NCBI RefSeq assembly: GCF_013839525.1
Contig: NZ_JACDIS010000015.1
Span: forward strand, 1 to 64,000
Source of the DNA: Chthonobacter rhizosphaerae
Lineage (GTDB): Bacteria > Pseudomonadota > Alphaproteobacteria > Rhizobiales > Pleomorphomonadaceae
DNA length: 64,000 nucleotides
Direction of reading: 5' to 3'
Positions 17,186 through 26,766 of this stretch are shown piece by piece. Numbering within the stretch: the stretch's first letter is position 1; every line of letters starts with the position of its first letter. The notes under the pieces were generated by a model, which worked only from the letters and a program-made list of their open reading frames with translations, was not told where the DNA came from and ran no database searches. A program made the translations under genes and the position numbers.

Positions 17186-17488
17186 GTGAACCGCTCTACT
17201 GAAGGCCCGCCCGGGCCATCTGTCAAGGGATGGACCGGTCTGGGACCGGATGGCCGGCGGGCGGCCAGCCCGACCCTGCTCTCGGCCGACCGATGCGACG
17301 CGCCCCCATGATTAGCCCGCCGCCCATCCGAAGCCGGCGCGATTACGAGGCTCCACCCCCCACCGACCGCCTCCCCGGACGAACCCGCGCGTGCCGCAGG
17401 AGCACGCCGTTACGAAGGTAGGCGCGCGAGGAAAGCTCAGTTGTAACAAGAGATTACGAGCTGTCTTGGGCTATTCTGGAGGCTGAAG

Positions 17489-17564
17489 TGGTGCCCGGGG
17501 GCGGAATCGAACCACCGACACTGCGATTTTCAGTCGCATGCTCTACCAACTGAGCTACCCGGGC
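17489..17564 (-). tRNA. tRNA-Phe (GAA), CCA encoded
   Basis: A 76-base cloverleaf on the minus strand. The acceptor stem GCCCGGG pairs at 17558-17564 with 17493-17499. The D-arm is AGCTCAGTTGGTAGAGC, the anticodon loop CTGAAAA has anticodon GAA, and the T-arm is GGTTCGATTCC. The 3' CCA is encoded (TGG at 17489-17491). It lies between the catabolic operon and yacG. Confidence 0.97.
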
Positions 17565-17752
17565 GCCGGATCCGTGCGGGGTTTGGTGCGTCCCGCCAGC
17601 GACGAGGGGCCTTATAGAAACTCCGGGTCGGGCTGTCTAGTGGCTTGATCCATCAAAATGTCATGCGCCCGGAAAGGGACCGGGACCGGGCGGCGCGCCG
17701 GGGGCTGGCGGTGCGGGCGTTTGGGCTAAGTGTTCGAAAATGCTGGCGAACA

Positions 17753-17900
17753 GGTCGGGCGGCGGCGGAGCGGGTGGAGCCTGGGCGGCGTCCAGTGGCG
17801 GGTCCGGCCGATGGGTCGGGCGGCGGCGGAGCGGGTGGAGCCTGGGCGGCGGCGGAGCCGGCGGAGCCTGGGCGGCGGCCTGTGGCGGGTCCGGCCGATG
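17753..17900. repeat. GC-rich direct repeat in a gene-free stretch
   Basis: A 38-base block occurs at 17753-17790 and again at 17814-17851. A second shared block of 19 bases follows at 17795-17813 and 17882-17900. The unit is thus about 61 bp, and the second copy carries an internal partial duplication. It lies in the 17590-18222 interval, which has no supportable gene: frames there are low-complexity Pro/Ala/Arg translations of the repeats. Confidence 0.75.
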
Positions 17901-18222
17901 CGGGCGGTGACGGGCCAGGCGGCAGCCTGGGGCGGCACGGCCGGCGGTTGGGCGACGGGTGGAGGGCGGCTGGAAGGGGGACAAGGTGGCCCGATTTCGC
18001 GTCGGGGTGTTGTCGGCGCCGTCGGGATGGGGTGAGGGGTCTGGGCGCCCGGACCGGGGCCGGCAGGCCTTTGATCGGCCTCTTCAATCGAGGTCGGGCC
18101 CTCGCCGCGAGCAATGGTGCGGCGGGCCGCCCCCACATGTGGGGGTGTCGTCGGCCCGATGCGGGCGCTCGTGGCCGCTCGAACGCCGCCGGCACGGCGG
18201 CCGGGCGGCCCTCGGCGCCGCC

Positions 18223-18414
18223 TCATCGCTCGTCGGGCATGTCGTCGGGGTTGTCGTCAGCAGCCGACGGGATGGCGTAGGAGCCGGACAGCCAGCGGTG
18301 GAGATCCACGTCGCGGCAGCGCTTGGAGCAGAAGGGACGGTGCGCCGGGTCGGTCGGCTTGCCGCAGGTGGGGCATTTCCCGCCGACGCGGACGGGGATC
18401 GGAGACTGGGTCAT
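18223..18414 (-). CDS. yacG: DNA gyrase inhibitor YacG
   Basis: A 63-residue zinc-binding protein. It has the four-cysteine ribbon CPTCGKP...FCSKRC (Cys-x2-Cys and Cys-x3-Cys, residues about 14-33) followed by RDVDLHRWLSGSYAIP, which is conserved in YacG. In E. coli YacG binds GyrB and blocks DNA binding. GGAGG precedes the ATG at 18414. It follows maf on the same strand as in many alphaproteobacteria, though here a composite hairpin repeat lies between them. Confidence 0.93.
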   Translation of the reverse strand: MTQSPIPVRVGGKCPTCGKPTDPAHRPFCSKRCRDVDLHRWLSGSYAIPSAADDNPDDMPDER

Positions 18415-18443
18415 GCGGGTCCTCCGGGCACGGGGACGATAGG

Positions 18444-18548
18444 CGCGTTCCGACCTGACGGAAGCGTCAGGGCGACGAGAAATCCCCCCGATGGATGCCT
18501 TGGGGCATTCTCCGACCAAGTCGTGCACCTTGGTCGGAGAATGCTCCA
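18444..18548. repeat. Composite hairpin element, copy A
   Basis: Two hairpins in a fixed order. First is a 7-bp stem 18454-18460 with 18465-18471 (CCTGACG/CGTCAGG). Then comes a perfect 15-bp stem 18506-18520 with 18529-18543 and loop TCGTGCAC, followed by CTCCAG. Copies with the same order and internal sequence occur at 48068-48182 and, inverted, at 54699-54813. It lies between maf and yacG, so it is probably transcribed within that operon. Confidence 0.82.
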
Positions 18549-18623
18549 GAGCTTGCGGGTCGCCGTCGGGCGGGCCAGCGGCTCGGCCGACACGGGCAGG
18601 CACCCTCGCCCGCGGCCGGACGC

Positions 18624-19250
18624 TCAGACCTCGACGCCGGCGGGCCAGGTGGCGTGGACCGGGTAGCCGGCGCCTTCCAGGAGCGACGTCGCCTCGAACA
18701 GCGGCAGGCCGACCACGGCGTGGTAGGAGCCGACGAGGCGGACCACGAAGGAGCCGGCACGGCCCTGGATGGCGTAGCCACCGGCCTTGCCCTGCCATTC
18801 GCCGCTGGCGAGATAAGCGTCCATCTCGGCGCGGGACAGGCGCTTGAAGCGAACGCGGGTGTCGACGAGGCGTTCGCGCACGCCGCGCGGGGTGACGAGG
18901 CAGACGGCGGTGAAGACCCGGTGGGTTCGGCCGGACAGGAGGGCGAGGCAATCCTCGGCCTCCGCGAAGGTCTCGGCCTTCGGCAGGATGCGCCGGCCGA
19001 CGCTCACCACCGTGTCGGCGGCGAGCACCAGGACGGGACCGCCGCCCGGGGTGGGTTCCATGCGGTTGGCGGCGACCTCCGCCTTGGTGCGGGCGAGGCG
19101 GCGGGCGAGCGTGCGCGGCAGCTCCCGGCGGCCGGGGGTCTCGTCCACGTCGGCGGGCATCAGGCGGTCCGGCGTGATGCCCACCTGGGTGAGCAGGCTC
19201 ACGCGCCGCGGGCTGCCGGAGGCCAGCACCAGGAGAGGACGATCGCTCAT
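18624..19250 (-). CDS. maf: Maf-like nucleoside triphosphate pyrophosphatase
   Basis: A 208-residue Maf/YceF family house-cleaning enzyme that hydrolyses non-canonical or modified nucleoside triphosphates to monophosphates. It shows the N-terminal [12 protein letters not shown] motif (residues 9-20), [15 protein letters not shown] with the catalytic Asp, the central [13 protein letters not shown] and the C-terminal [16 protein letters not shown]. The length is normal. It is transcribed with infA upstream and yacG downstream, the conserved alphaproteobacterial order. Confidence 0.94.
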   Translation of the reverse strand: MSDRPLLVLASGSPRRVSLLTQVGITPDRLMPADVDETPGRRELPRTLARRLARTKAEVAANRMEPTPGGGPVLVLAADTVVSVGRRILPKAETFAEAEDCLALLSGRTHRVFTAVCLVTPRGVRERLVDTRVRFKRLSRAEMDAYLASGEWQGKAGGYAIQGRAGSFVVRLVGSYHAVVGLPLFEATSLLEGAGYPVHATWPAGVEV

Positions 19251-19321
19251 GGATACCTGCTGGGAAACCTACCGGGGGAACCGGCGGGCGCTCGGCCGCG
19301 CCGGGCGGCGAGGCCGGGCCG

Positions 19322-19540
19322 TCACTTGAAGCGGTAGGTGATGCGGCCCTTGGTGAGGTCGTAGGGCGTCATCTCGACGAGCACCTTGTCGCCGGCGAGA
19401 ACGCGGATGCGGTTCTTGCGCATGCGGCCGGCGGTGTGGGCGATGATCTCGTGCTCGTTCTCCAGCTTCACGCGGAACGTGGCGTTCGGCAGCAGTTCGG
19501 TGACGATGCCCGGAAACTCCAGGACTTCTTCCTTGGTCAT
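19322..19540 (-). CDS. infA: Translation initiation factor IF-1
   Basis: A 72-residue S1-like OB-fold protein that binds the ribosomal A site during initiation. The sequence runs [20 protein letters not shown], then [20 protein letters not shown], and ends [10 protein letters not shown], the family's conserved ends. The start is ATG 19540. It leads the infA-maf-yacG group; the MarR gene is divergent upstream. Confidence 0.98.
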   Translation of the reverse strand: MTKEEVLEFPGIVTELLPNATFRVKLENEHEIIAHTAGRMRKNRIRVLAGDKVLVEMTPYDLTKGRITYRFK

Positions 19541-19695
19541 GCGGTGTTCGATCCGATCGGAATGAGGCTGCGCGGATAACTATCCGATCGGAGCGCGGAA
19601 GGGAACACCGGAGGACGGCGGACGACGATCGGTCCAGTCCGCCCGGTCCACCCCGGCGACGAGCGACCGGCGGAGAGAGAGCGAACGCATGTTGA

Positions 19696-19726
19696 CAGCA
19701 TGCTGCTGATTTGACAGCCTGCTGTC
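19696..19726. promoter_or_regulatory. Paired palindromes ahead of marR (likely operator)
   Basis: CAGCATGCTG (19696-19705) and GACAGCCTGCTGTC (19713-19726) are adjacent inverted repeats sharing the GACAGC half-site. The second ends three bases before the marR start codon. Their position over the start region fits MarR autorepression and leaves no room for a Shine-Dalgarno sequence, so the mRNA may be leaderless or nearly so. Confidence 0.65.
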
Positions 19727-19729
19727 GTC

Positions 19730-20272
19730 ATGACCCAGCGCCCGGACCCCATCGCGACCGCCTTCACCCACCCCGCCAGCGCCCTCGCGGTGGAGGTGTT
19801 TCGTCTCAACGGCGCGCTCGTGGCGGCCGGCGACCGGCTCGTCGCCCCTCTCGGCCTGACCAGCGCCCGCTGGCAGGTGCTCGGCGGCATCGCCCGGGAC
19901 GGCACGGACAAGACCGTGCCCCAAGTGGCCCGGACCATGGGCCTCGCGCGGCAGTCGGTGCAGCGGATCGTCGACGACCTCGTCCGGGACGGGCTCGTGG
20001 CTTTGGCGGACAACCCGCACCACAAGCGCGCGAGGCTGGTGCGCCTGACGCCCGCCGGGACGCGCGCCTTCGCGGACGCCATGGCCGCCTGGAGGCCGGT
20101 CGCCGACCAGCTGGTGGCCGGATTCTCCGACGCGGAGACGGCGGCCGCCCTCGCCCTTCTCCGGCGCATGCGGGCCCGGCTCGATGGCGAGCCAGGCGAG
20201 ATCCGGCTCGGCGACGAGCCAGGCGAGATCCGGCTTGATGGCGAGCCAGGCGACAGGGAGACCACGCCGTGA
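19730..20272 (+). CDS. MarR-family transcriptional regulator
   Basis: A 180-residue winged-helix regulator. The core (residues about 25-140) has GLTSARWQVLGGIARDG, the recognition helix MGLARQSVQRIVDDLVRDGL and the wing DNPHHKRARLVRLTPAG, all standard for MarR. The C-terminal tail holds a three-copy nine-residue repeat RLDGEPGEI / RLGDEPGEI / RLDGEPGDR, which is unusual and encoded by a 27-bp tandem repeat. The start ATG 19730 directly follows palindromic operator candidates. The next gene, encoding a membrane protein, starts at a GTG overlapping this stop (GTGA), so the two are coupled. It is inserted between infA and the phosphatase gene, where the usual cluster has nothing. Confidence 0.9.
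   Translation: MTQRPDPIATAFTHPASALAVEVFRLNGALVAAGDRLVAPLGLTSARWQVLGGIARDGTDKTVPQVARTMGLARQSVQRIVDDLVRDGLVALADNPHHKRARLVRLTPAGTRAFADAMAAWRPVADQLVAGFSDAETAAALALLRRMRARLDGEPGEIRLGDEPGEIRLDGEPGDRETTP
20177..20257 (+). repeat. 27-bp tandem repeat inside marR
   Basis: Three consecutive 27-base units (20177-20203, 20204-20230, 20231-20257), the last diverging at its end. The repeat keeps the reading frame and encodes nine residues per unit at the C-terminus of MarR. Confidence 0.88.
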
Positions 20273-20721
20273 CGAAACGACTGCATCCGGTGGCGGGCGC
20301 GCTCGCCTTGCTGACGATCCTGGCGTTCTGGACGGCCACGGTCGTGTCCGAACTGTCCGGCGACCCCGCGGCGGTCCTGGCGGTCAAGACCGCCATCCTC
20401 CAGGGGCTCGTGGTGCTCGTGCCGGCCATGGCGGCGGTCGGCATCACCGGCATGCGCCTCGGCGGGCGGGCGCGCCACCCGCTGGTCGCGGCGAAGCGCC
20501 GCCGGATGCCGGTGATCGCCGCCAACGGGCTCCTGGTGCTCGCACCGGCGGCCGTCTACCTGCAGGCGAAGGCGGCGGCGGGCGCGTTCGACAGCTCCTT
20601 CCTGCTGGTCCAGGCGGTGGAGTTCGTCGCCGGCGCGGTCAACATCGCCCTGCTCGGCCTGTCCTTCCGCGACGGCCTGCGCCTCAAGGGCCGGATCGGG
20701 CGTGCGCCGACGGCCGCCTGA
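20269..20721 (+). CDS. Small four-helix membrane protein coupled to marR
   Basis: A 150-residue integral membrane protein with about four hydrophobic helices (residues about 8-28, 40-65, 80-100, 112-135). These are separated by a basic cytoplasmic loop GGRARHPLVAAKRRRMPV. The GTG start overlaps the stop of marR. No catalytic motif is visible. Co-transcription with a MarR regulator suggests a regulated envelope function, but no transport family is recognised. Confidence 0.75.
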   Translation: MTKRLHPVAGALALLTILAFWTATVVSELSGDPAAVLAVKTAILQGLVVLVPAMAAVGITGMRLGGRARHPLVAAKRRRMPVIAANGLLVLAPAAVYLQAKAAAGAFDSSFLLVQAVEFVAGAVNIALLGLSFRDGLRLKGRIGRAPTAA

Positions 20722-20748
20722 GGAGCGTGGCGCGCCGGCTCCGCCGGC

Positions 20749-21204
20749 TCATCCGGCGCCGATCATGGGCTTCCAGTCGAGCCGCTCCTTGATGCGCTTC
20801 TCGAGCCCGTCCCGGACGGCGCGGTAGGCGTTGAGGATCTGCTCGCGGGAGCCGGCGGTGAGCGTCGGGTCCGCGGTCGGCCAGTATTCGGCGTCGAGGC
20901 TGTAGAAGCGGGTGAGCTCCAGCGCCTTGTGGTGGGCCTCCGGGGCGAGCGAGATCACGAGGTCGAAGCTGGTGTCCTCCAGGTCCTCGAAGGTGTGCGG
21001 CTTGTGGCGGCGGATGTCGAGGCCGATCTCGTCCATGACGGCGACCGCGAACGGGTCCGGCTCGCCGCGGCGCACGCCGGCGGACCGCACGTAGATCTGG
21101 TTGGGAAACAGGTGGCGCGCCAGGGCGGCCGCCATCGGCGAGCGCACGGCATTGAACGAACAGGCGAACAGAACGGCGGCGGGTCGGGTCCGCTCCTCCG
21201 TCAC
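20749..21204 (-). CDS. Low-molecular-weight phosphatase family protein
   Basis: A 151-residue protein of the low-molecular-weight tyrosine phosphatase / arsenate reductase fold. The P-loop is FACSFNAVRSPMA with Cys15-x5-Arg21, and the general acid is probably Asp113 in WPTADPTL. The P-loop lacks the second Cys of classical LMW-PTPs, as is usual in this alphaproteobacterial branch. A GTG start lies five bases after the stop of the UPF0262 gene, so the two are in one operon. The physiological substrate is unknown. Confidence 0.87.
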   Translation of the reverse strand: MTEERTRPAAVLFACSFNAVRSPMAAALARHLFPNQIYVRSAGVRRGEPDPFAVAVMDEIGLDIRRHKPHTFEDLEDTSFDLVISLAPEAHHKALELTRFYSLDAEYWPTADPTLTAGSREQILNAYRAVRDGLEKRIKERLDWKPMIGAG

Positions 21205-21209
21205 GCCGG

Positions 21210-21692
21210 TCAGCCCTTCCAGTGCAGCACGCTGATGAGCGTGAACAGGCGGCGCGCGGTATCCATGTCGATGACGATCTTGCCGGCGAGGCGCTCCATG
21301 AGAAGCCGCGATCCTTCGTTGTGGAGGCCCCGCCGCCCCATGTCGATGGCTTCGATCTGGCTCGGGCTCGCGGTGCGGATGGCCTGGTAGTAGCTGTCGC
21401 AGATCATGAAATAGTCCTTCACGACCCGCCGGAAGGGTGTCAGCGACAATATGTGGGTGATGACCGGCCCGCCGTCAGGGGTCGTGACCTCGAACACCAG
21501 CTTCCGGTCCACGATGGCGAGACGGAGCGCGTAGGTCTCCGGCCCGTGGCCGTCGGGCTCGAACACGTTCTCCTCCAGGAGATCGTAGATGGCGACCTTG
21601 CGCTCGTGCTCCACGTCCGACGAGGACCGGCCGATGCTGTCCTCGTCGAGCACCACGGACACGAGCTTGCCTCGCGGCGTCTTCTGTCTCAC
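21210..21692 (-). CDS. UPF0262 family protein
   Basis: A 160-residue conserved alphaproteobacterial protein of unknown function. Recognisable segments are [38 protein letters not shown] and [19 protein letters not shown]. It has a GTG start. In related genomes it lies between hisD and the phosphatase gene. Here a kilobase of tandem repeats separates it from hisD, so it may have its own promoter. Confidence 0.92.
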   Translation of the reverse strand: MRQKTPRGKLVSVVLDEDSIGRSSSDVEHERKVAIYDLLEENVFEPDGHGPETYALRLAIVDRKLVFEVTTPDGGPVITHILSLTPFRRVVKDYFMICDSYYQAIRTASPSQIEAIDMGRRGLHNEGSRLLMERLAGKIVIDMDTARRLFTLISVLHWKG

Positions 21693-21859
21693 CCGATCCT
21701 CACCCCGTCAGCTGCCCCCGCGTTGGAGGGCGGTTTCTCGTGAAGGCGGAGATCTAGCACGAGGGCGGTGAAGGCGCGATGGCGTCGATGGGGGTGGGGG
21801 GTGGGGCTTAGGGAGGCGGGAGGGTGGCCGGCGGGGGTGGCCGGCCGCCAACCGCCGCC

Positions 21860-22665
21860 GTCATCCCGGCGAAAGCCGGGATCCAGCCGACGGTGGGGAA
21901 CGGCGGAGCGGCGAGGGTGATGGCGCCGTCGGTTGGGCCCCGGCGTGCGCCGGGGTGACGGGTGGGGCTGAGGAAGGCGGGCGGGCGGCTGGCGGGGGTG
22001 GGTGCGGGGGTGGCCAGCGGTGGCGGCGGGGGTGGGGTGTGCGACGGCCGGCGGGGGTGGGTGCGGGACCGCCGGCGCAGGTGGAGTACGGGACCGCCGC
22101 CCGCCGCCCGCCCGCCAACCTGCGCCGTCATCCCGGCGAAGGCCGGGATCCAGCCGACGGTGGGGAACGGCGGAGCGGCGCGGGTGATGGCGCCGTCGGT
22201 TGGGCCCCGGCGTACGCCGGGGTGACGGGTGGGGCTGAGGGAGGCGGGTGGGCGGCTGGCGGGGGTGGGGTGTGCGACGGCCGGCGGGGGTGGGTGCGGG
22301 ACCGCCGCCCGCCGTCCGCCCGCCAACTTGTGCCGTCATCCCGGCGAAGGCCGGGATCCAGCCGACGGTGGGGAACGGGCGGAGCGGCGCGGGTGATGGC
22401 GCCGTCGGTTGGGCCCCGGCGTACGCCGGGGTGACGGGTGGGGCTGAGGGAGGCGGGTGGGCGGCTGATGGGGGTGGGTGTGCGACGGCCGGTGGGGGTG
22501 GGTGCGGGACCGCCGCCCGCCGTCCGCCCGCCAACCGCCGCCGTCATCCCGGCGAAGGCCGGGATCCAGCCGACGGTGGGGAACGGCGGAGCGGCGCGGG
22601 TGATGGCGCCGTCGGTTGGGCCCCGGCGTACGCCGAGGTGACGGGTGGGGCTGAGGACGGCGGGT
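21860..22665. repeat. Long tandem repeat, 208-bp period, four copies
   Basis: A GC-rich block of about 115 bases starting GTCATCCCGGCGAA occurs at 21860, 22127, 22335 and 22543. The last three are spaced exactly 208 bases apart; the first gap is 267. Each block contains nested palindromes (CCGGCGAAGGCCGG and CCCCGGCGTACGCCGGGG), and the spacer is a G-rich low-complexity tract. It fills the interval between UPF0262 and hisD. Open frames through it are repeat translations, not genes. A diverged inverted copy lies at 51999-52099. Confidence 0.9.
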
Positions 22666-22699
22666 GGGCGGTTGGCGGGGGTGGGGGCTGTTCCGTCCG

Positions 22700-23992
<1,293 letters not shown>

Positions 23993-24162
23993 CGGCGGTC
24001 ACTCCAGGAAGGGTCGGATGTCCGGGTCGGACGGTTGGGCTTCTTCTAGCGGCCGGGCGGGCGCTTGTCGAACGGCGCGGCCGGGCCGTTCCGCCGCGCC
24101 CCCGCCTGCCGCCCGGACGACCGGGATCGGGCGACCGGTCGGCTTCCGCCAGTGGGCCGGGG

Positions 24163-24609
24163 TCAGTCGAAGATGACGCCCTTCTTCAGGATGAAGCAGC
24201 CGTAGGGCCGGGTCTCGCCGGTCTGGACCACCGCATAGGCCTGGCGGGCGGCTTCGTAGAAGGCGAATCGCTCGATGGAGCCGAGCGCGACCGGCCGGCC
24301 CTCCGCCCGGGCCGCGATGGCGGCGGCCTCCTGGTGGACCTCCAGGACCGTGTCCGGCTCGCCGACCACCTGCATGTGGTGGATGGGCTTCTCGACGAAG
24401 CTGTCGAGCGGGAAGAGGGAGAGGATGGCCTCCAGGACCGGGCCGTTCTGGGCCATGGGGAGTTCCACCAGCTGGCCCGTGACGGTGTGGGCGGCGACGG
24501 ACGCGGCCGGGAAGTTGCGGTCCGCGACCACGAGGTCGTCGCCGTGACCCATGGTGGCGATCAGGCGCAGGAGGTCGGGGGTGAGCAGGGGGGACAGGCC
24601 CTTCAGCAT
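24163..24609 (-). CDS. fucU: FucU/RbsD-type sugar mutarotase
   Basis: A 148-residue L-fucose mutarotase-like protein that interconverts sugar anomers. It shows LKGLSPLLTPDLLRLIATMGHGD, with His in MGHGD and Asp in VVADRNFPA, and the C-terminal YAVVQTGETRPYGCFILKKG, typical of FucU. It is monocistronic here, with tamA divergent on the other side and hisD downstream on the same strand. No fucose genes are adjacent, so the sugar is unknown. Confidence 0.92.
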   Translation of the reverse strand: MLKGLSPLLTPDLLRLIATMGHGDDLVVADRNFPAASVAAHTVTGQLVELPMAQNGPVLEAILSLFPLDSFVEKPIHHMQVVGEPDTVLEVHQEAAAIAARAEGRPVALGSIERFAFYEAARQAYAVVQTGETRPYGCFILKKGVIFD

Positions 24610-24797
24610 GGTGGGTCTCCGGTCGGCAGGCGGTTCGTCTCGGGCATGCGGACGCCCGGGGCGTCCGGCCTAGCCTTAAACGGTCCGTGGACGGGGTCCA
24701 GTCTTCGTCGTCGCGACAGGTACCGTTAGCGATATGTTTCGGATAGGATCCGCCGCGGGGGCTGCTCCTCGACGAGTGACGAGGTACGGGAGCGCAG

Positions 24798-26753
24798 ATG
24801 CGGCAAGGCTGGAATCGTGGGCCGGCGCGGGGGCGCCGACGGAGATTCGTGGGCGGGGCCGCCTCGGTTCTCACAGGAATGATGATCGGCACGGCGGCGG
24901 TGACCGGGACCGCGGCGCCGGCGGCGGCCTTCGAGATCTTCGGCTGGCGCTTCTTCGAGGACGAGCCGGAGCCGCCCAACCCGGACGCCCAGCCCTACAC
25001 GGTGGACGTGACCGTGGCGACGGAGGACGAGGACCTCCAGGAAACTCTCAGCACGTCGTCGCTGCTCTACGCCCAGCGCGAGGAGGACCCGCCGCCCTCC
25101 ACGGCCTCGTTCCTGTCGCGGGTGAACGCGGAATACGGCCGCATCGTCGCCGGGCTCTACAGCGAGGGCTTCTACGGCGGCACGGTGGAGATCCGGGTGG
25201 ACGGGCGCGATCCGGCGACCATCGAGCCGGACGCCGCGCTGCCGAAGCCGGTGCCGGTGACCATCGCGATCGATCCGGGCCCGCGATTCGCCTTCGGCCA
25301 GGTGGCGATCAGCGGCCGGGCGCCGGCGACGAGCGACCCGAAGGACCAGCCGGAGGAGACGCCGGAGAGCCTCGGCCTGGTGCCGGGATCGGTGGCGCGG
25401 TCCGGCATCGTGCTGTCGTCGGAACGGGCGCTGGTCGACGCCTGGCGCGAGCAGGGCCACCCGAAGGCGGAGATCGCCAACCGGGAGGCGATCGCCGACC
25501 ATCCGTCCGACACGCTGGACGTGGCCATCGACGTGGCGAGCGGGCCGCGGGCGGTGTACGGACCGGTGGGCGTGACCGGGACGGAGCGGATGGACCCGGC
25601 GTTCGTCGCCTACATGACGAACCTGAAGCCGGGCGCGGAGTACGACCCGGACGACATCGAGAAGGCGCAGAGGCAGCTGCGGCGCCTGGGGGTGTTCGCC
25701 TCCGCCCGAATCGTGGAGGGCGAGACGGTGGGGCCGGACGGCGCCCTGCCGATCACCGCCAACGTGGCGGAGCGGCCGCTGCGCGTGATCGGCGGCGGCG
25801 CAAGCTATTCCACCGTCGACGGCGCGGGCGTGGAGGGCTACTGGGAACACCGCAACCTGTTCGGCCGGGCGGAGAAGTTCCGGCTCGAGGGCCGGGTCGG
25901 CGGCATCGCGTCGGCGGATCCGGAGGACTTCTCCTATTCGGCGGCGGCGACCTTCCTGAAGCCCGGCGTGCTGACGCCGCTGACGGACCTGACGGCGGAA
26001 CTCTCCGCCAGGCGCGAGCCGCTGGACGCCTATACGGAGAACACCGTGCGGGCGCGGGTCGGCCTCGCCCACGAGTTCTACGAGGGGCTGACCGGCACGA
26101 TCGCGGCCAACATCGAAGCCGCGGAGATCGAGGATCCGTTCGAGACGCGCCAGTTCCTGCTGGCGAGCCTGCCGGGGACGCTGACCTACGACGGGCGCGA
26201 CGACGAGTTCAACCCGACCACCAGCTTCCGGACGACCCTGGGGCTGGAGCCCTTCTACGAGTTCAACTACGGCAACCCGGGCCTGATCGCGGACCTGGAG
26301 GCCTCCACCTACCTGTCGGTGACGGGCGACGACCGGCTGGTGATCGCGGCGCGCGCGGCGATCGGCAGCATCATCGGCCCGCCGCGGGAGGAGGTGCCGG
26401 CGAGCCGGCTGTTCTTCGCCGGCGGCGGCGGGTCGGTGCGCGGCTTCGAGTACCGCTCGATCGGCCCGGAGGAGAACGGCGAGGTGGTGGGCGGACGCTC
26501 CTACGTGGAGGCGTCGCTGGAGGTGCGCGCCAAGGTGACCGAGTCGCTCGGCATCGTGCCGTTCGTGGACGTGGGCAGCGCCTTCGCGTCCAGCCTGCCG
26601 GACTTTTCCGAGGACCTGAAGATCGGCGCCGGTCTCGGCATCCGCTACGACACGGGCATCGGCCCGATCCGGGTGGACGCCGCCGTGCCGATCAACCCGG
26701 GCGAGGACGACCCGTCGTTCGCCATCTACATCGGCCTCGGCCAGGCCTTCTGA
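24798..26753 (+). CDS. tamA: Outer-membrane translocation factor TamA
   Basis: A 651-residue Omp85-family protein that works with TamB to insert or translocate envelope components. A signal peptide with a basic N-region (MRQGWNRGPARGRRRR) and hydrophobic core ends near AAPAAAF. POTRA-like domains follow up to about residue 340, and a C-terminal 16-strand beta barrel runs from about 345. The substrate-gate motif VRGFEYRSIGP is at about residue 545, and the chain ends in an aromatic, GLGQAF. GGGAG precedes the ATG. The gene is 13 bases from tamB, the usual operon. Confidence 0.93.
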   Translation: MRQGWNRGPARGRRRRFVGGAASVLTGMMIGTAAVTGTAAPAAAFEIFGWRFFEDEPEPPNPDAQPYTVDVTVATEDEDLQETLSTSSLLYAQREEDPPPSTASFLSRVNAEYGRIVAGLYSEGFYGGTVEIRVDGRDPATIEPDAALPKPVPVTIAIDPGPRFAFGQVAISGRAPATSDPKDQPEETPESLGLVPGSVARSGIVLSSERALVDAWREQGHPKAEIANREAIADHPSDTLDVAIDVASGPRAVYGPVGVTGTERMDPAFVAYMTNLKPGAEYDPDDIEKAQRQLRRLGVFASARIVEGETVGPDGALPITANVAERPLRVIGGGASYSTVDGAGVEGYWEHRNLFGRAEKFRLEGRVGGIASADPEDFSYSAAATFLKPGVLTPLTDLTAELSARREPLDAYTENTVRARVGLAHEFYEGLTGTIAANIEAAEIEDPFETRQFLLASLPGTLTYDGRDDEFNPTTSFRTTLGLEPFYEFNYGNPGLIADLEASTYLSVTGDDRLVIAARAAIGSIIGPPREEVPASRLFFAGGGGSVRGFEYRSIGPEENGEVVGGRSYVEASLEVRAKVTESLGIVPFVDVGSAFASSLPDFSEDLKIGAGLGIRYDTGIGPIRVDAAVPINPGEDDPSFAIYIGLGQAF

Positions 26754-26766
26754 GCGGGAGAACGCC

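Noticed and set aside
14329-17226. A 965-residue minus-strand frame joining parts of lacI, the binding protein and the ATPase
   Set aside because: Only the last section is real (the ABC ATPase). The rest lies in the wrong frame of genes that are complete in other frames.
17590-18222. Pro/Ala/Arg-rich frames on both strands between tRNA-Phe and yacG
   Set aside because: They translate a GC-rich direct repeat in several frames at once, lack ribosome sites and show no protein-like composition.
21808-22665. Repeats considered as a CRISPR array or as a Pro-rich protein
   Set aside because: Units are about 208 bp with long conserved cores and no short unique spacers, and no cas genes are nearby. 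The open frames merely translate the repeat.
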